64,000 bases of DNA from Limnephilus marmoratus (taxonomy: Eukaryota; Arthropoda; Insecta; Trichoptera; Limnephilidae): positions 25,358,627-25,422,626 of the forward strand of contig OU862922.1 in NCBI GenBank assembly GCA_917880885.1, read 5' to 3'. The notes beneath the pieces were generated by a model. That model saw nothing but the letters and a program-made list of their open reading frames with translations, did no database searches and was not told the DNA's origin. Made by a program: the position numbers and the translations under genes. This document shows positions 44,319 to 55,254 of the stretch, piece after piece (positions within the stretch are counted from its first letter, which is position 1; every line of letters starts with the position of its first letter).

Positions 44319-45180
44319 ACTAATTATGATGCAAGTGCATTTTAAATTGAAAATATGAGTACAATTTTTTATTTATTTATTTGTATTGATAAACATCTTC
44401 AAATACACTTGAAAGTTACTTAAATAGAATATTTCTCATATTTATGTTTATTTTTATCTCTTTACTTTCCTCATCCCTCGTTAAAGTTTAACCTCTGTAA
44501 ATCCAGGAAAAGAAAACACTTACTCATATTTCCTTTGATTGATTTAACACCTTGAAAGAACACATGTCATATGAACCTTTTCGAGAGTAAAAGGATATGT
44601 TCTGATGAATATGTTCCTCGTCTTGTGCCATGTTCTGCCATGTGGTTTCGCACAAAAAGGGGCGTAGGAGTGTTGAAGTTTATAAATTGTAAAAGGCCTG
44701 TTTTTATTTGGATAGTGAAAATTTTGACCGAGGACGACAAAGGGTTTTCAGTTGTAAATAAGTTTGTTGTTGAAATACAGACATTTAAAGCACATACTTT
44801 CGAAACTTATTTAACTAAAAGTGGTCTGGATGTTATTATTTCGGTACGGTTTGCTGTACCCACGTCAAAATTCGAGAGCCAGATTAAATTTTGATTAAAT
44901 TTCATAAATTTACACTAATATTTTAATCCCAATTATTATTTCGAATGCATGAATTAAAAAAAGTTGTACAAAGCTTTAAAGCCGTAATTAGGTAATTGAA
45001 TTACTAAACTGAGCATATTTTGTCGAAATGAACTGTAGTTTCTGCGATGGCGATCTGCAGACGTGCTCAAGTCGTGCAAGAAACCGACATTATCGTTAGA
45101 ACCTTTTTCGATTTGAACATATTATGGGACCTTGAACTGTAAAGGTATCAATGCCTTTTCGAAATGTGAACAAATTATAA
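44319..45180. other. No recognised gene; one 107-codon ORF
   Basis: The ORF 44571-44894 (plus) contains KFINCKRPVFIWIVKILTED and FKAHTFETYLTKSGLD. I do not recognise it, it has no partner in the window, and coding status is doubtful. Confidence 0.35.
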
Positions 45181-45350
45181 GTGTGCAGTAGAAGTGAAAC
45201 ACGAGCGGGGAGGCTACAAAGCACCGTACAAAGAGGAGACCGATTATTCTATTTCATTCTCCCGCCGGCTAAATCCTATAGAAGTATGTGTTTGTCTCGT
45301 TTTAGTGTCGCTTTTTCGTTTCATCCAGTTTCAAATCACAACGGTGCTAA
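45181..45350 (+). repeat. Interspersed repeat Q, copy 2
   Basis: Counterpart of 1108-1310, diverged by scattered substitutions and a small insertion (TTTCATTCTCCCGCCGGC). Confidence 0.6.
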
Positions 45351-46008
45351 AGAAGTTTTCACTTCAAAAATAATTAACGTTTTGCATTCGATCTGGACGT
45401 GAAAGTGATCGCAAGTCAATTCTTTGTATTCATAGAATCACTCTATGAACACAACACATATTGTCACAAGAGCTTACTTATCTGTGTTTTAAGTACCCTA
45501 CACATAAAACGTAAAACATTTTCACGAAAAATAATTTCACGGCTTTCGAAAAATTATCACAAAAATTCAGTTGATCAATTTGAATTTATTAAAACTGGTT
45601 ATTGTCGCCATTTTGACATTTCATCTAATAATGAATTACGTCTTTTGAACAAAAATAATTCTAAGAAGCACCTTCATTAAATAACAATATTATTCCGGCC
45701 AAACGAACACGGATAACGACCCAAAAAACTCAACGCAATCGAAATGTATTTTTTATTCCAGTTGACGCTGTCCGTAAAGCCAAGGCGTTATACAACGGAA
45801 GAGATCCTGGTTCTACCAGGTAGGAAAAGCTTGAAAAAGTGCTTATTGATCTCGGTGCGAATCTAAACTAAAAATTCAGAGACAAAACACATTAATAAAC
45901 ACAAAGCACAATCGTAGGCTCGATTTCGTGTGCGGTTTGATTTTTTTATGTGTAGGTCATGTTTCACTACCTATTCCAGACTGAATAGGAGTGCATAGAT
46001 AAAAGAAA
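45351..46008. other. No recognised gene
   Basis: A plus-strand frame at 45399-45680 has no known motif. At about 45758-45892 an AG-preceded stretch reads VDAVRKAKALYNGRDPGSTR, a stop, then EKLEKVLIDLGANLN: possibly a decayed exon or transposon piece that I cannot name. Confidence 0.3.
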
Positions 46009-46892
46009 TAAACAAAAATCTTAACAAAACAAAAAAAAAACTTCAAAAAATGCACTAAAAAGTAAAAAAAATAATTTCGTATTCTTCTACAACTTAATAA
46101 TCAACTAACTGTTTCTACTCATCAATATGTAGGTACGATTTTTATTTTTGGAGTCGGTGTCAGCCAAGGTAGATTTGTAACTACATACATAGTTATAGGT
46201 GAGATGTGCTTGTGTCGCACGCGCGACTTGACGAGGTGGGAGGCGAGAGCGGGCCGCGGCGGGATGGGAGCTTTCAAGTGAACATACCGGGCCGGGTACC
46301 TTGGCTGACACCGACTTAAAAAATAACAATCGTACCTATATATTGATGAGTAGAAAAAGTAAGTTGATTATTAAGTTGTAGACGAAATTATTTTTTTACT
46401 TTTTAGTGCATTTTTTGAAGTCGTTAAAATTTTTGTTTATTTTTTGATTTTTAGTGAATCTGAAGTACACTAAATAATTCGATTAAGATTCGGCCGAGTA
46501 TCGTTAATTTGCTCTTAAGAGTTGGAAAGTTCCGTTACTTTGTCATGGATCCCATATTCAGAACCTAACCAAACTCTCATCAAACTACCCTTGAAGTACA
46601 TTCTTTCCAATAAAAAAGGAATCATCGAAATCGGTTGGCGTGATATTGAGTTATTCATCCATTTGTCGCGCACATACTTGATGCAAATTTAAGACTTATA
46701 TGATTTTCTCATGGATGCCATTGTCAGAACTGGACCAAATTAAAATGGGATCACACGGGAAGCACCAACTTTCAAATAAAAATAGAATCATCAATATCGG
46801 TTCACCCAGTCGAAAGTTCTGAGGTAACAAACATAAAAAAAAAAATACTGTCGAATTGAGAACCTCCTCCTTTTCGAAGTCGCTTAAAAAGG
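46009..46892 (+). repeat. Repeat V, copy 2, with foldback head
   Basis: Matches 37393-38346, with the GGAGTCGGTGTCAG/CTGACACCGACT inverted pair at about 46150 and 46300, and the same body and end (GAGAACCTCCTCCTTTTCGA). A few deletions distinguish it from copy 1. Confidence 0.75.
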
Positions 46893-49039
46893 GAGATGGA
46901 CAATATGGACATGAACCACGAACCATTAGTAGTAGGTATGTTACGGCGCGCACAAAAAAATTTGTGCATCGTTTTCCGGTGCAACAAATTGTACATCGTT
47001 TAGCCAGCAGTAGCAGCGTCGCCATTTGCTTTTACCCAAATACCAATTGGTTCTGCCCAAAGATATTCTAATACAGAAGAGATATGCTATGGTGTCCGCG
47101 CAACTGTAGCCGGACTACGCGCTAATTAGCGTAGTTTTCATACAAAAAGAATTTGTTCATTTCGTTGATTTTTTGAAAATGTGCATTAATATTGGTTAAC
47201 AATATATTTTGAATAAGGAAAGAATTCGTTCAATTAGTTTAACGTTCGTTTGGTTTATTCGTGAATTATTTGTTCTTTTAGTTTATTTGTTAATTGGTAA
47301 ACAATATCGGCGACACCCGGAAGCGCAGACCCACATAGTAAAAACAGCAGATAGCACATCTACTTATATTTCAATATCTTTGGTTCTGCCCCTTTGATAG
47401 TCCGTGCAGTTTGGTCGTAGCTCGGCGATAATTGGCGCGTTTCCATGCCATTTGTTGATAATATCTATGCTCAAAACAACTGAACGTACAAGGTTTAGTA
47501 CTTATACCACTACAAATACCTTGTTATTTATTATTATGTAATTTCTTTTATTTTATTAACATTTATTTTATTATATATTATGAGTTATGTGTTATATTTT
47601 ACATTTGCGTTATTTTATTTTGTTCACTATTTCACGATTTGTTTTGTTCATAATTACCATAATACCTGTTAATTTATGCCTTGTTCCGTGTTTTATTTTA
47701 TTTGTCTTTAACTATTTCAATGTTTTTCTGAATGAACTGAACTCCAAATTTTTTTATTTTTTTTCCCTATCCCCATATGGGGGTGTGCTGGACCTCATCC
47801 CTGATTCATCTTTAGTTACATTATTAATTTTGCAGATCCTTCTCAAATCTATCTGCGCCTCCCCCAATGACATGTGCAGGCTTGAGGTTTGATCAGACGA
47901 CCTTGACTGTCCTTTGTCCTGCCTCTGACTAGCCAACGCTGAATTTTCTTTTAGTCTTCGGGTATTTTACCCCAAGTATTCAGTTAACATTCTTTGAGGC
48001 TTCACTGAGTGGTTGGCTAAGGGACACTGAAGCTAAGTGTAGTTTATGGTCAGACCGAAAGCCATACCAATTGATTTGAGATTTATTGTATTACTTATGT
48101 TCTCTATTTTATACAGGTGCTTGCAGGTTTTTACAGATGCAATGCCGCGTCATGGAGCCTCATGAATGAGTTTTTCTTTTGCCGTGTTTAATTTATCTTT
48201 GTATTACTAACCTATTTTTTTGCATTTTGTTTTTCCTGTTAAGCACTTGCATACTGCTTACTAACAACGTATGCAAGGACACTGGAGGTCTAGATTCGTT
48301 CAAAATAAATAAATGTAGCTTCATTTAACAAAAAAAATTAGAATCTTGCGAGAGCCTTGAAGGAGTAACCATCTGTTACTTATACCAGGGCGGGTAAGAG
48401 GTGGATAACCTCCACTACAAATACCTCCACAATAGTACCAAAACTGCCCGATAGTACTGAATTTTGGTTTTGGATAGTACTGAAAATTAGCAGTAGTAGA
48501 TAGTACTGAAGACGATCTCATTAAAATCGCGTCAGTAATCGCGCCGATCAAATAACTTGAACTCACCCTTAGATAAAACTGCCTTGTGCTTTTACCCAAC
48601 TTGTTTTTTGTTCCCTGGTGACAGACAGCACACTTGAATAGCAGCCTTTATACCTGGGGTTTACGCTTCATAATTTATACTTGTAGCGTTTAGCGTCGCA
48701 AAGTGAAATCTCCCCACTCCGTTTCATGTAGGCAAGTACCTCGTAATTGCGTATGCGAAATAACCTAATTAATGTATTGCTTGCGCGTTTATAAGTCATT
48801 TTACGTGCTTGTTTTTATCCAATTATAAAACGAGCAATATATTTTGCACAAAGCCGCGTCATGAATGTGACCAAAATTTAAGTGGTTTTGGAAAATGAAT
48901 AATTTATTATGGGTAAGACAAGCATTCATAAAAATATTAGAATAAAAACGGATCGATTTTGGAAAAAATCCGAAATGACGATACCTGGCGTTGACGAGGA
49001 GTTGGAGTAGATATTGTGATAAAGTACTTTTTGATATTA
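46893..49039. other. No recognised gene
   Basis: About 2.1 kb. Points seen: palindrome GCGCTAATTAGCG near 47119; a long mixed-composition stretch 47760-48300 ending TTCAAAATAAATAAATG that could be a retroelement 3' UTR; TAGTACTGAA repeated three times at 48470-48520. No protein family recognised. Confidence 0.4.
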
Positions 49040-49265
49040 TTACATTAAATCATTTTAAACCTATCAGACCTCGACGATATTTTGTCGGAGAGTCAAAATA
49101 TTTCCGCTTTACAATAAAATCCATTTAAATGGAATATTTCGGAACGTATCCGAAAAATAAAAACTGTTTTTTAAAGGTGATAAAATACGCGTTCAAATTT
49201 TATAGTATAAAAATTTGCATGCAAACATAAAATAGTTTTAAAAATGGCTCACCTTACGTTTTTTC
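49040..49265 (-). repeat. Repeat U, copy 1 (minus)
   Basis: The minus strand is similar to 63460-63715: GGTGAGCCATT, TTTTATCAC-TTT, AAAACAGTTTTTA, ATATTCCATTTA, CGGAAATATTTT and GACAAAATATCGT in the same order. Non-coding, well diverged. Confidence 0.6.
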
Positions 49266-49585
49266 TACCTAAAATTGGTAATGACGAAAAAAATAAAAAC
49301 ACATATCCACATTTTATTACACAAATGTTATATAAAACAATAAAAAAATCGCAAGGTTTCATAAATTTATTTCAAATTGCAATTCGAAACTTTGGTTTCG
49401 TAAAAAGCCTACATTTTACTTCTTTTGCGGTTATTTTTATATTTAAATATAAAGCGTTGCATTTTCTCTTTCTAGCACCGATTAAATCATATTTCTCGTT
49501 GTGATAGTAAGTGAGACACAACGATTTCCATGAGACATATATGAGTTGTTCCGAAAAGTAAACAAATACATTTTAAGGGTTTTAA

Positions 49586-49813
49586 TCCTAACTACTTTTA
49601 TAAATGCGAAAGTGTGTTTGTTTGTTTGTCCTTCTTTCGCGTTGCAACGTAGCAACTGATCGACATGATTTTTTTGAATTAGGATAGTTGGAGGACTGCG
49701 AAGTGACATAAGCTACTTTTTAAAGTAGAAAAGTAAAAGTAAGTATTTTAATTACAATTTGTACAGTATTTTTTCTCCAATACCACGCGAGCAAGGCCGC
49801 ATGTGAACACTAG
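49586..49813 (+). mobile_element. Nonautonomous Helitron
   Basis: 228 bp from TCCTAACTACTTTTATAAAT to CTAG (49810-49813), followed by T. Inside: GCGAAAGTGTGTTTGTTTGT, a GATCGACATGATTTTTTTGA block and ACATAAGCTACTTTTT, the arrangement of short insect Helitrons. The GC-rich 3' hairpin is GCGAGCAAGGCCGC-like. No ORF. Confidence 0.7.
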
Positions 49814-50184
49814 TAAATAATAAATCGAGGAAATCTACAATTGGCAGTATTTTAGGTATATTGTATGAAACTTTTAAATGATGAAACGCAACTATTGATT
49901 TTCCAAAGATAAATAAATTATCATCTACATACGTATATATTTTTAAAAATACCTTTTACTGTCAATACTGCTATACTTATATTTTTAGCGGGACAGCAGT
50001 TTCGCCATCCGAAGGAAAGCCATTTACATCATTTCTGGATACTTCATTATCTTCAGAAGGCTAAACATCTATCGTACCTTAAAAAGATATAGGTAGGTAC
50101 CTGGAAAAATTAAGAAAAAAGAGTTTGAATTTAAACTTTGTTTTGGTGAGTGAATGAATGCAAATCTTAAAAGGTGAAATTAAG

Positions 50185-50260
50185 ACACTTCCCTACATTC
50201 GATCGAGCTAAAACTCAGTGGATGGCCACGTTGTCGATGACAATGCATTCTATCAATCTT
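50185..50260 (-). repeat. Repeat T, copy 3 (minus)
   Basis: The reverse complement has ACTGAGTTTTAGCTCGATCG then AATGTAGGGAAGTG, matching the T core, preceded by GCATTGTCATCGACAACG as at 37240. Confidence 0.5.
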
Positions 50261-50459
50261 AGTGGCACTCACGCAAGTGACGCCACCAAGGCACACCCAC
50301 ACGAATTTTTCTGAAAAAAGTACACCAGACGAAAAAAATCTCGCTAACACAATTAGGATTTGGCTGGTTAGCGGTGTTCACTCATTATAGTCAATCTCTG
50401 GTGAGAACGTTTCTCCTCAGTCAAACCAAAGAAAAAAAATATAAAATACATCTGCCCGG

Positions 50460-50570
50460 ATGATAGACGCTGCAAACATTGGCAAAAGAAGGAGGTAGCG
50501 CAACATGGTGCAATTCACCAAAAATTAATAACGACAATAATTTTGGCCGTGAAAATCTAGAATAATATCT
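50460..50570 (+). repeat. Hairpin repeat H, copy 2 (half)
   Basis: Contains AAGAAGGAGGTAGCGCAACA and TTTTGGCCGTGAAAATCTAG, like the right arms of the copies at 19.3 and 62.8 kb, but without the opposing arm. Confidence 0.6.
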
Positions 50571-50723
50571 GATTTAATAAAAGTTCAAAGCAGTAAAGAG
50601 CCAGTCTCTGGAAGGAAGGTTTAAAGTTCAGACATGCAAAAAATTTAAAGGCATTTAAATAAAAATTGGCTACTAGCCGGTTCAAATGATGGCGCAACTA
50701 GTTCGCAAAGTGAAAATTTTATA

Positions 50724-50819
50724 AAGTTATATTATGGTAAAAAGACTTTGTTTTTTACGGGTTGATTTTTTAAGTTATATTATGGTAAAAAGACTTTGTT
50801 TTTTACGGGTTGATTTTTT
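50724..50819. repeat. 48-bp tandem duplication
   Basis: AAGTTATATTATGGTAAAAA... occurs at 50724 and again at 50772 with no visible difference. Confidence 0.9.
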
Positions 50820-51387
50820 TAATTTTTATTACAATTGATATAATAATATTTTTTTGTAAATCGTGTAGAATATTTCTAATTTACGACAGATTATTCATTT
50901 ATTTTAAAATCTTTTAACAGAACTTACAAAAACTATTCTCAATTTGGGAGGCGGTTATGGGTACCGCCTCCCCGGGAACCATTTATTGGATTATCTCCTG
51001 GAAAAACGTCTCTATTGAAACTTTCAGAAAGAAGAATAAGCACAGATTTAATACTATTACATAAAATACTGAATTACAAAATTGACTGTTCTGAATTACT
51101 TCAATTTATCAATATCCATGTTCCCCAAAAATCATGTCGACATTTATTACCCTTCTACTTCAATAACACCAGGACACTAGCTTATCAAAATTCTCCGTTT
51201 CTGAGACTTCACAGTCTCGGAAATAAATATTCTAATCTAGGTGATATATTTCATCTTAAAACTAATCAGTATAAACGTTGTATATTCTATCACTTTTATT
51301 CTTCTAGGCACAAATAGATTTACATAATTTCTTCAATTTTTTCTTCAAACTTCGCAAATTTATTTTGTGGCATCATTTTCATATAAT

Positions 51388-51636
51388 GAATAACTTATTA
51401 CTTTGTATAAAACCACTATATTTAAAACAATATTAACATGTTTCGACAACAACATGTTAAAACAATATTATCATGTTTCGACAACATGTTTCGACAACAT
51501 GTTTCGACAACATGTTTCGACAACAATGATAATATAACATATAATAGTAACATATCCTGATGAAGACAACATTGTTGTCGAAACATGTTGATATTGTTTT
51601 AAATATAGTGGTTTTATACAAAGTAATAAGTTATTC
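51388..51636. mobile_element. Inverted hammerhead foldback, locus 2
   Basis: The outer arms, GAATAACTTATTACTTTGTA... (51388 on) and the complement (ending 51636), share about 63 bp. The left arm breaks off within the GAAAC box (minus). A 13-bp unit CATGTTTCGACAA is then repeated four times (51472-51523), made from the same piece. The right arm holds a full hammerhead. Confidence 0.75.
51552..51594 (+). ncRNA. Hammerhead ribozyme, apparently complete
   Basis: All parts fit: stem I ATATC (51552-51556) with GATAT (51590-51594); CTGATGA (51557-51563); stem II GACAAC (51565-51570), loop ATT, GTTGTC (51574-51579); GAAA (51580-51583); palindromic stem III ACATGT (51583-51588); U at the cleavage position (51589, GUU). 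Cleavage is expected after 51589. The six-base stem III implies activity as a dimer or with weak monomer folding. Confidence 0.75.
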
Positions 51637-52309
51637 TTCAATTTTTGTTTATATTGAATATGAGACTTCTTATCATTTTTACATAATATGTATTTTTATT
51701 TTATTATTTGTTTTGTTGTTACACTGTTTTGTGTATTTTCTTTTCTCATTGTATTATATTTTCTTTATTGTTTGTTACTCAACTTATAAATTATAATGTA
51801 AAAGCCCATCAGGGCGTGTAATAAATAAATAAATAAAATAAATAAATAACCAACACCTCTGCCATATGTCACCCCAAGTGGTTCGCTATGTTTGGAGATT
51901 TAGCAGGGGTGCCCGGGTTCATGGGGTGAGGTTTGTCCAGGTCTTGACGGTTGATGCGTCTGGACACCTGCTGCGTGGCGGGCCGGATCGAGAGAGTTGG
52001 TTGAGGTAGGCCTTTTAACCTTTCCAGCAGGACTCTGTTGATCTTTAGATTCCTACCCACCCCTAACTTTTTCCTTCCCAGAACTTCTTATACTTCCCTT
52101 CCTTTAAAAAAAACCCTCCACACAGCATCCCCTAAGATGACATAGGCCCTAACGGAAATTATTTTCCTCAGGGCCTCCAGTATGGAGCTAATGTAAAAAC
52201 AAAAAAATACTAATCCCAGTGATAGCCCGTACCGGACGTCACATGTTTTTGAGGATATCCCGTTTCCTAGGCATTCTTGAAAGTACATTCGGAAGAGAAA
52301 AAAAAAAAT

Positions 52310-52440
52310 GCAAATACTACAAAATAAAGCAATGCGAATACCACTCAAGCGCAATATTTACACGCGGTTAAGAGATATCAGGAGTTAAATTTAATGACGG
52401 TGAGGCAAACTTTACATTTGAATCTACCTACTTATTTCCA
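52310..52440 (+). pseudogene. Short LINE RT thumb fragment
   Basis: The frame with MQILQNKAMRIPLKRNIYTR and LRDIR, then after a one-base shift LNLMTVRQTLHL, resembles the LQNKAMR-IL---RYT-I--ML--L----VKQR block of Jockey/CR1 RTs. About 45 residues only. Confidence 0.5.
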
Positions 52441-52724
52441 TACATAAGATTAAAATAAGGTTGAAGTCTAAGGAAGTGAAAAGAAAAATAAATTACAATC
52501 ACGAGAAATGCAAAGCAAATTATATTGCCAACAAGGAAAAATTGCAAAACCCTTGCAACTGTACAGAGCGGTTCGGTTGAGAAAGATAGGTCATTCTCCA
52601 TACCAGCATTTTGAACTAAGAAGTCAATAGCGATTTTATCTCATTCAAAATTAGCTTTGATATACCTTCATTCAAGTTAGCATTCAAAATTCTCAAACAC
52701 CCGATGAAAAAATTATTAAATTTG

Positions 52725-53135
52725 TGTACTTTTTGTAATTATTTTTTTATCACAATTATTTATATTTTTTCAATAATTAATGCAAAATAAGTGTGTCGGA
52801 AATATATAAATTTGTAAAACCGTAAATAAGTTGACAAACTGAAGAACTTTCGTCGCAAAACACGTGCGCGGATTTTTAAAAATTGATTTTTTTAAACTAA
52901 AACTAAAATTCTTGTAAGTAGCTCTCCTAGATATTTTATTAATGTATTTTACTTATGATTATATGATTTGAAATGGGTGTTGTATAATACAACATTTTGT
53001 TTGAACCTTTAACAAATCTGCCAACGACCAATGATATAATCTTATTATGAAAAAAAATAAACATATTTTTTCAAAATTTGAAACAGAGGTTTACTAGAAA
53101 AAATAACAATCTTTCAAAATCAAAATATATTCGAC
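52725..53135 (-). mobile_element. Element X, copy 3 (partial, minus)
   Basis: Reverse complement matches X: GATTTGAAATGGGTGT, TTAACAAATCTGCCAACGAC, ATAATCTTATTATG and AACAATCTTTC in order, more diverged than the other copies. TTAA ends not found. Confidence 0.6.
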
Positions 53136-53273
53136 TGTGTTTGGTTATTACCCGTTTTGTTAGTGATTGAATACAATTAAATTTTTCAAAAGAAGCAAAC
53201 ACATTGTGACTTGACATTTTAAATAAATAAAAAGAAAACACTTTGTTTACGTCACTTTATTGATATTTCTTCC

Positions 53274-53311
53274 GTCTACCGGTTTCGGTACCTCCGTACC
53301 ATCATCAGGAC
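53274..53311 (-). ncRNA. Hammerhead ribozyme motif, complete core
   Basis: Minus strand: stem I GTC, CTGATGA, stem II GGTAC/GTACC with a four-base loop, GAAA, ACCGGT (palindromic stem III), A at the cleavage position (GUA), stem I GAC. All invariant core bases are present. Stem I is short (3 bp visible). Confidence 0.65.
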
Positions 53312-53516
53312 TGAATATAAAATACTGACAAATACAGGGAAATATACATATATATATACAAATAGTAAAAGAAAGAGACAGTAAATAAGAGAGGGACAGT
53401 GCGTCAGTTGTGGGAGGGAAGTGGGGGAGGAGCGAGTGGGATAACGGGAAACATACTTATAATAGGGCTGAAAGTTAAATTAAGTTGATTATTAATGATT
53501 TCAGCCTTTGCGTTAA

Positions 53517-53551
53517 CTGATGATGGTACGGAGGTACCGAAACCGGTAGAC
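53517..53551 (+). ncRNA. Hammerhead motif, core intact, stem I lost
   Basis: CTGATGA (53517-53523), GGTAC (53525-53529) pairing with GTACC (53534-53538), GAAA (53539-53542), ACCGGT (53542-53547), A53548. The bases left of the core (GTTAA) do not pair with GACGG, unlike the minus-strand partner. Confidence 0.55.
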
Positions 53552-53604
53552 GGAAGAAATATCAATAAAATGACGTAAACAAAGTGTTTTCTTTTTATTT
53601 ATTT

Positions 53605-54299
53605 ACAATTAAATTTAAACTAAACATATATGTATTATGTTTGCCAAAAATTGTAAATTTTATACGTACATGTTCAAATTATTAACACACACAACCATAA
53701 AAGCTAACTCAAGATTGGTAAATAAATATACATATAGTATTATTCATATAGTTTAATTAATATCAGTGTTACAATAAAACAATTTACTTTGAATTCGTCA
53801 GTCAGTGCAAACTACAAGAGAGAAATTAAGGAAACGTGTGGAAAACTGTACAAACAAGGGTGTTAACATGTTTGCTGTGTACAAAACGTGTACGAGTATT
53901 TGCTCGTAAGACATTCGGGTAAACAGTTGTTACGCGAAAATAAATCAGAGAAGCGAATGATTTATGGTTTTTCCATGCTTGCGTCGCCTCACGTGCTTTG
54001 TGTTATGTCCTTTCTCTATAAATGCCATACATGGTGTAATACCAAGTAATGTAGGTTACCCACCTTTGTCATCCGACAGCCTCCCAGAGCATAAAGAACT
54101 TCCATCTCAGGATGGTGGAAATAGGGATCAGAGATCATGCATATAAATAAATGAAAGTATTTTCTAGTGAAATGTAAAAAAAACGGCTTTATTGCACTTT
54201 GCAAATGACATCAAAGAAATGTAAAAAAAAGAAACACAAATACCTTTGGCATCTATCAGATTTGGAGAGAGAGAGTTATGTTAAAATTACGGTTGGTTA
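53605..54299. other. No recognised feature
   Basis: AT-rich; the short frames have no known motif. Confidence 0.4.
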
Positions 54300-55020
54300 T
54301 CAGAAGCGCGTACGTCTCGTCGTCGTGACTCTCTTCCAGTCGTGTAGAGCAATCCTCAACAGCGATCGTCAACAGCAAACCCCAAAACGCCGTTCCACAC
54401 GTCATGGGGCGTTTGGTTAAAGGGAGTCCTCCCAACACAAAAAGCTCGGTTGAGCCTCCATCCATCAGGCGGCATGGGGAATCTCACCGGCCCAAAGGTA
54501 CAACAAAGGCTAGGAGCCGCTTCATCAGTAAAGGGAATTCACCCAACAAAAAGAGCACGGAAGGTCCTCACCCATCAAGCGGCATGAAGGAACCTCATCG
54601 GCCAAAGGATTCACCAGGCAAGAATCCTAGCGGGCAGTTGATCACCCGTTGAATTTGGTGTCAAAAACATCAGCACGCGGACAACATTATCTCGCGGCAT
54701 CCGGCGAGGGATTCAACAAAATAAATCGGCTACAGGGCCATTAGAGTTGTCACACACTCACGTGACGTGTATAAACGAACTTTTTAGGCTACATCGCCTT
54801 TGTAACACCCACCATAATCCCAATCGCCCCGAAAATCTCCTCCCGCACACAAAATCTACGTTATGTCCTCCGCCATCTTTCCCCCGAACGCCCGTTTCCG
54901 GTGTCGTTGCAGTTTCGCCAACCAACAAAGTTAAATAAAAAATAAAAAATTAATAGACAATAAACAGTACCTGCTTTAAGCAGTACCTACTCGCGAAATA
55001 GATATGTTACAATGGTGCCA
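54300..55020 (+). mobile_element. Foldback element W, copy 2 (one arm)
   Basis: Opposite orientation to 38700-39400 and without the second arm. Shares CACGTCATGGG, CATCAAGCGGCATG, GGCATCCGGCGAGG, TTGTCACACACTCA, TAGGCTACATCGC, CCAACCAACAAAGTTAAA and AATAGATATGTTACAA. The frames here (54404-54652 and others) are not genes. Confidence 0.7.
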
Positions 55021-55254
55021 ACGAAGTAATGTACCTATTTCTACGACAATAAGAAAAGTATCTAAAAAATAATTTCACGTTATGCCAGAAACAAATTACA
55101 CATAATCAAAAACCTATTGGGCACAAATATAAATGGTCAATGGCGCTGTTTAATGATACAATCTCTTCACGGACGCTTTATAAATTCAGTAGGTACTACT
55201 GGTTAGTTCTAGTACCTAATCTATTTAGAAATCATTCGTATAATACAAAGCCGC
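55021..55254. other. No recognised feature
   Basis: Spacer between W and the zinc-finger pseudogene. Confidence 0.4.

Larger units (their letters stand above)
50992..51848 (+). pseudogene. LINE RT C terminus inserted in Z
   Basis: 5'-truncated CR1/Jockey-type LINE. The frame LSPGKTSLLKLSERRIS, TDLILLHKILNYKIDCSELL, INIHVPQKSCR, SPFLRLHSLGNKYSNLGDIF ends at 51317. The 3' UTR is interrupted by the hammerhead foldback (51388-51636) and finishes with the hairpin AAAGCCCATCAGGGC and an (AAAT)n tail at about 51822-51848. No RT catalytic motif remains. Confidence 0.8.
50972..52203 (+). repeat. Repeat Z, split by a LINE
   Basis: The left 20 bp (CCGGGAACCATTTATTGGAT, 50972-50991) and the remainder (from AACCAACACCTCTGCC, about 51849, to GCTAATGTAAAAAC, 52203) are contiguous in the uninterrupted Z at 39665. 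This shows directly where the LINE went in. Confidence 0.8.
53221..53604. mobile_element. Inverted hammerhead pair, locus 3
   Basis: 88-bp arms (53221-53308 and 53517-53604) that look identical apart from orientation, around about 208 bp of unrelated sequence with a TATATACA run and a GGGAGGGAAGTGGGGGAGGA stretch. Each arm runs from AAATAAATAAAAAGAAAACA inward to the hammerhead box. Same architecture as 30387-30717. Confidence 0.8.

Noticed and set aside
45758..45892. Possible host exon (VDAVRKAKALYNGRDPG...)
   Set aside because: An in-frame stop, no second exon and no family I can name; noted only as an unassigned stretch.
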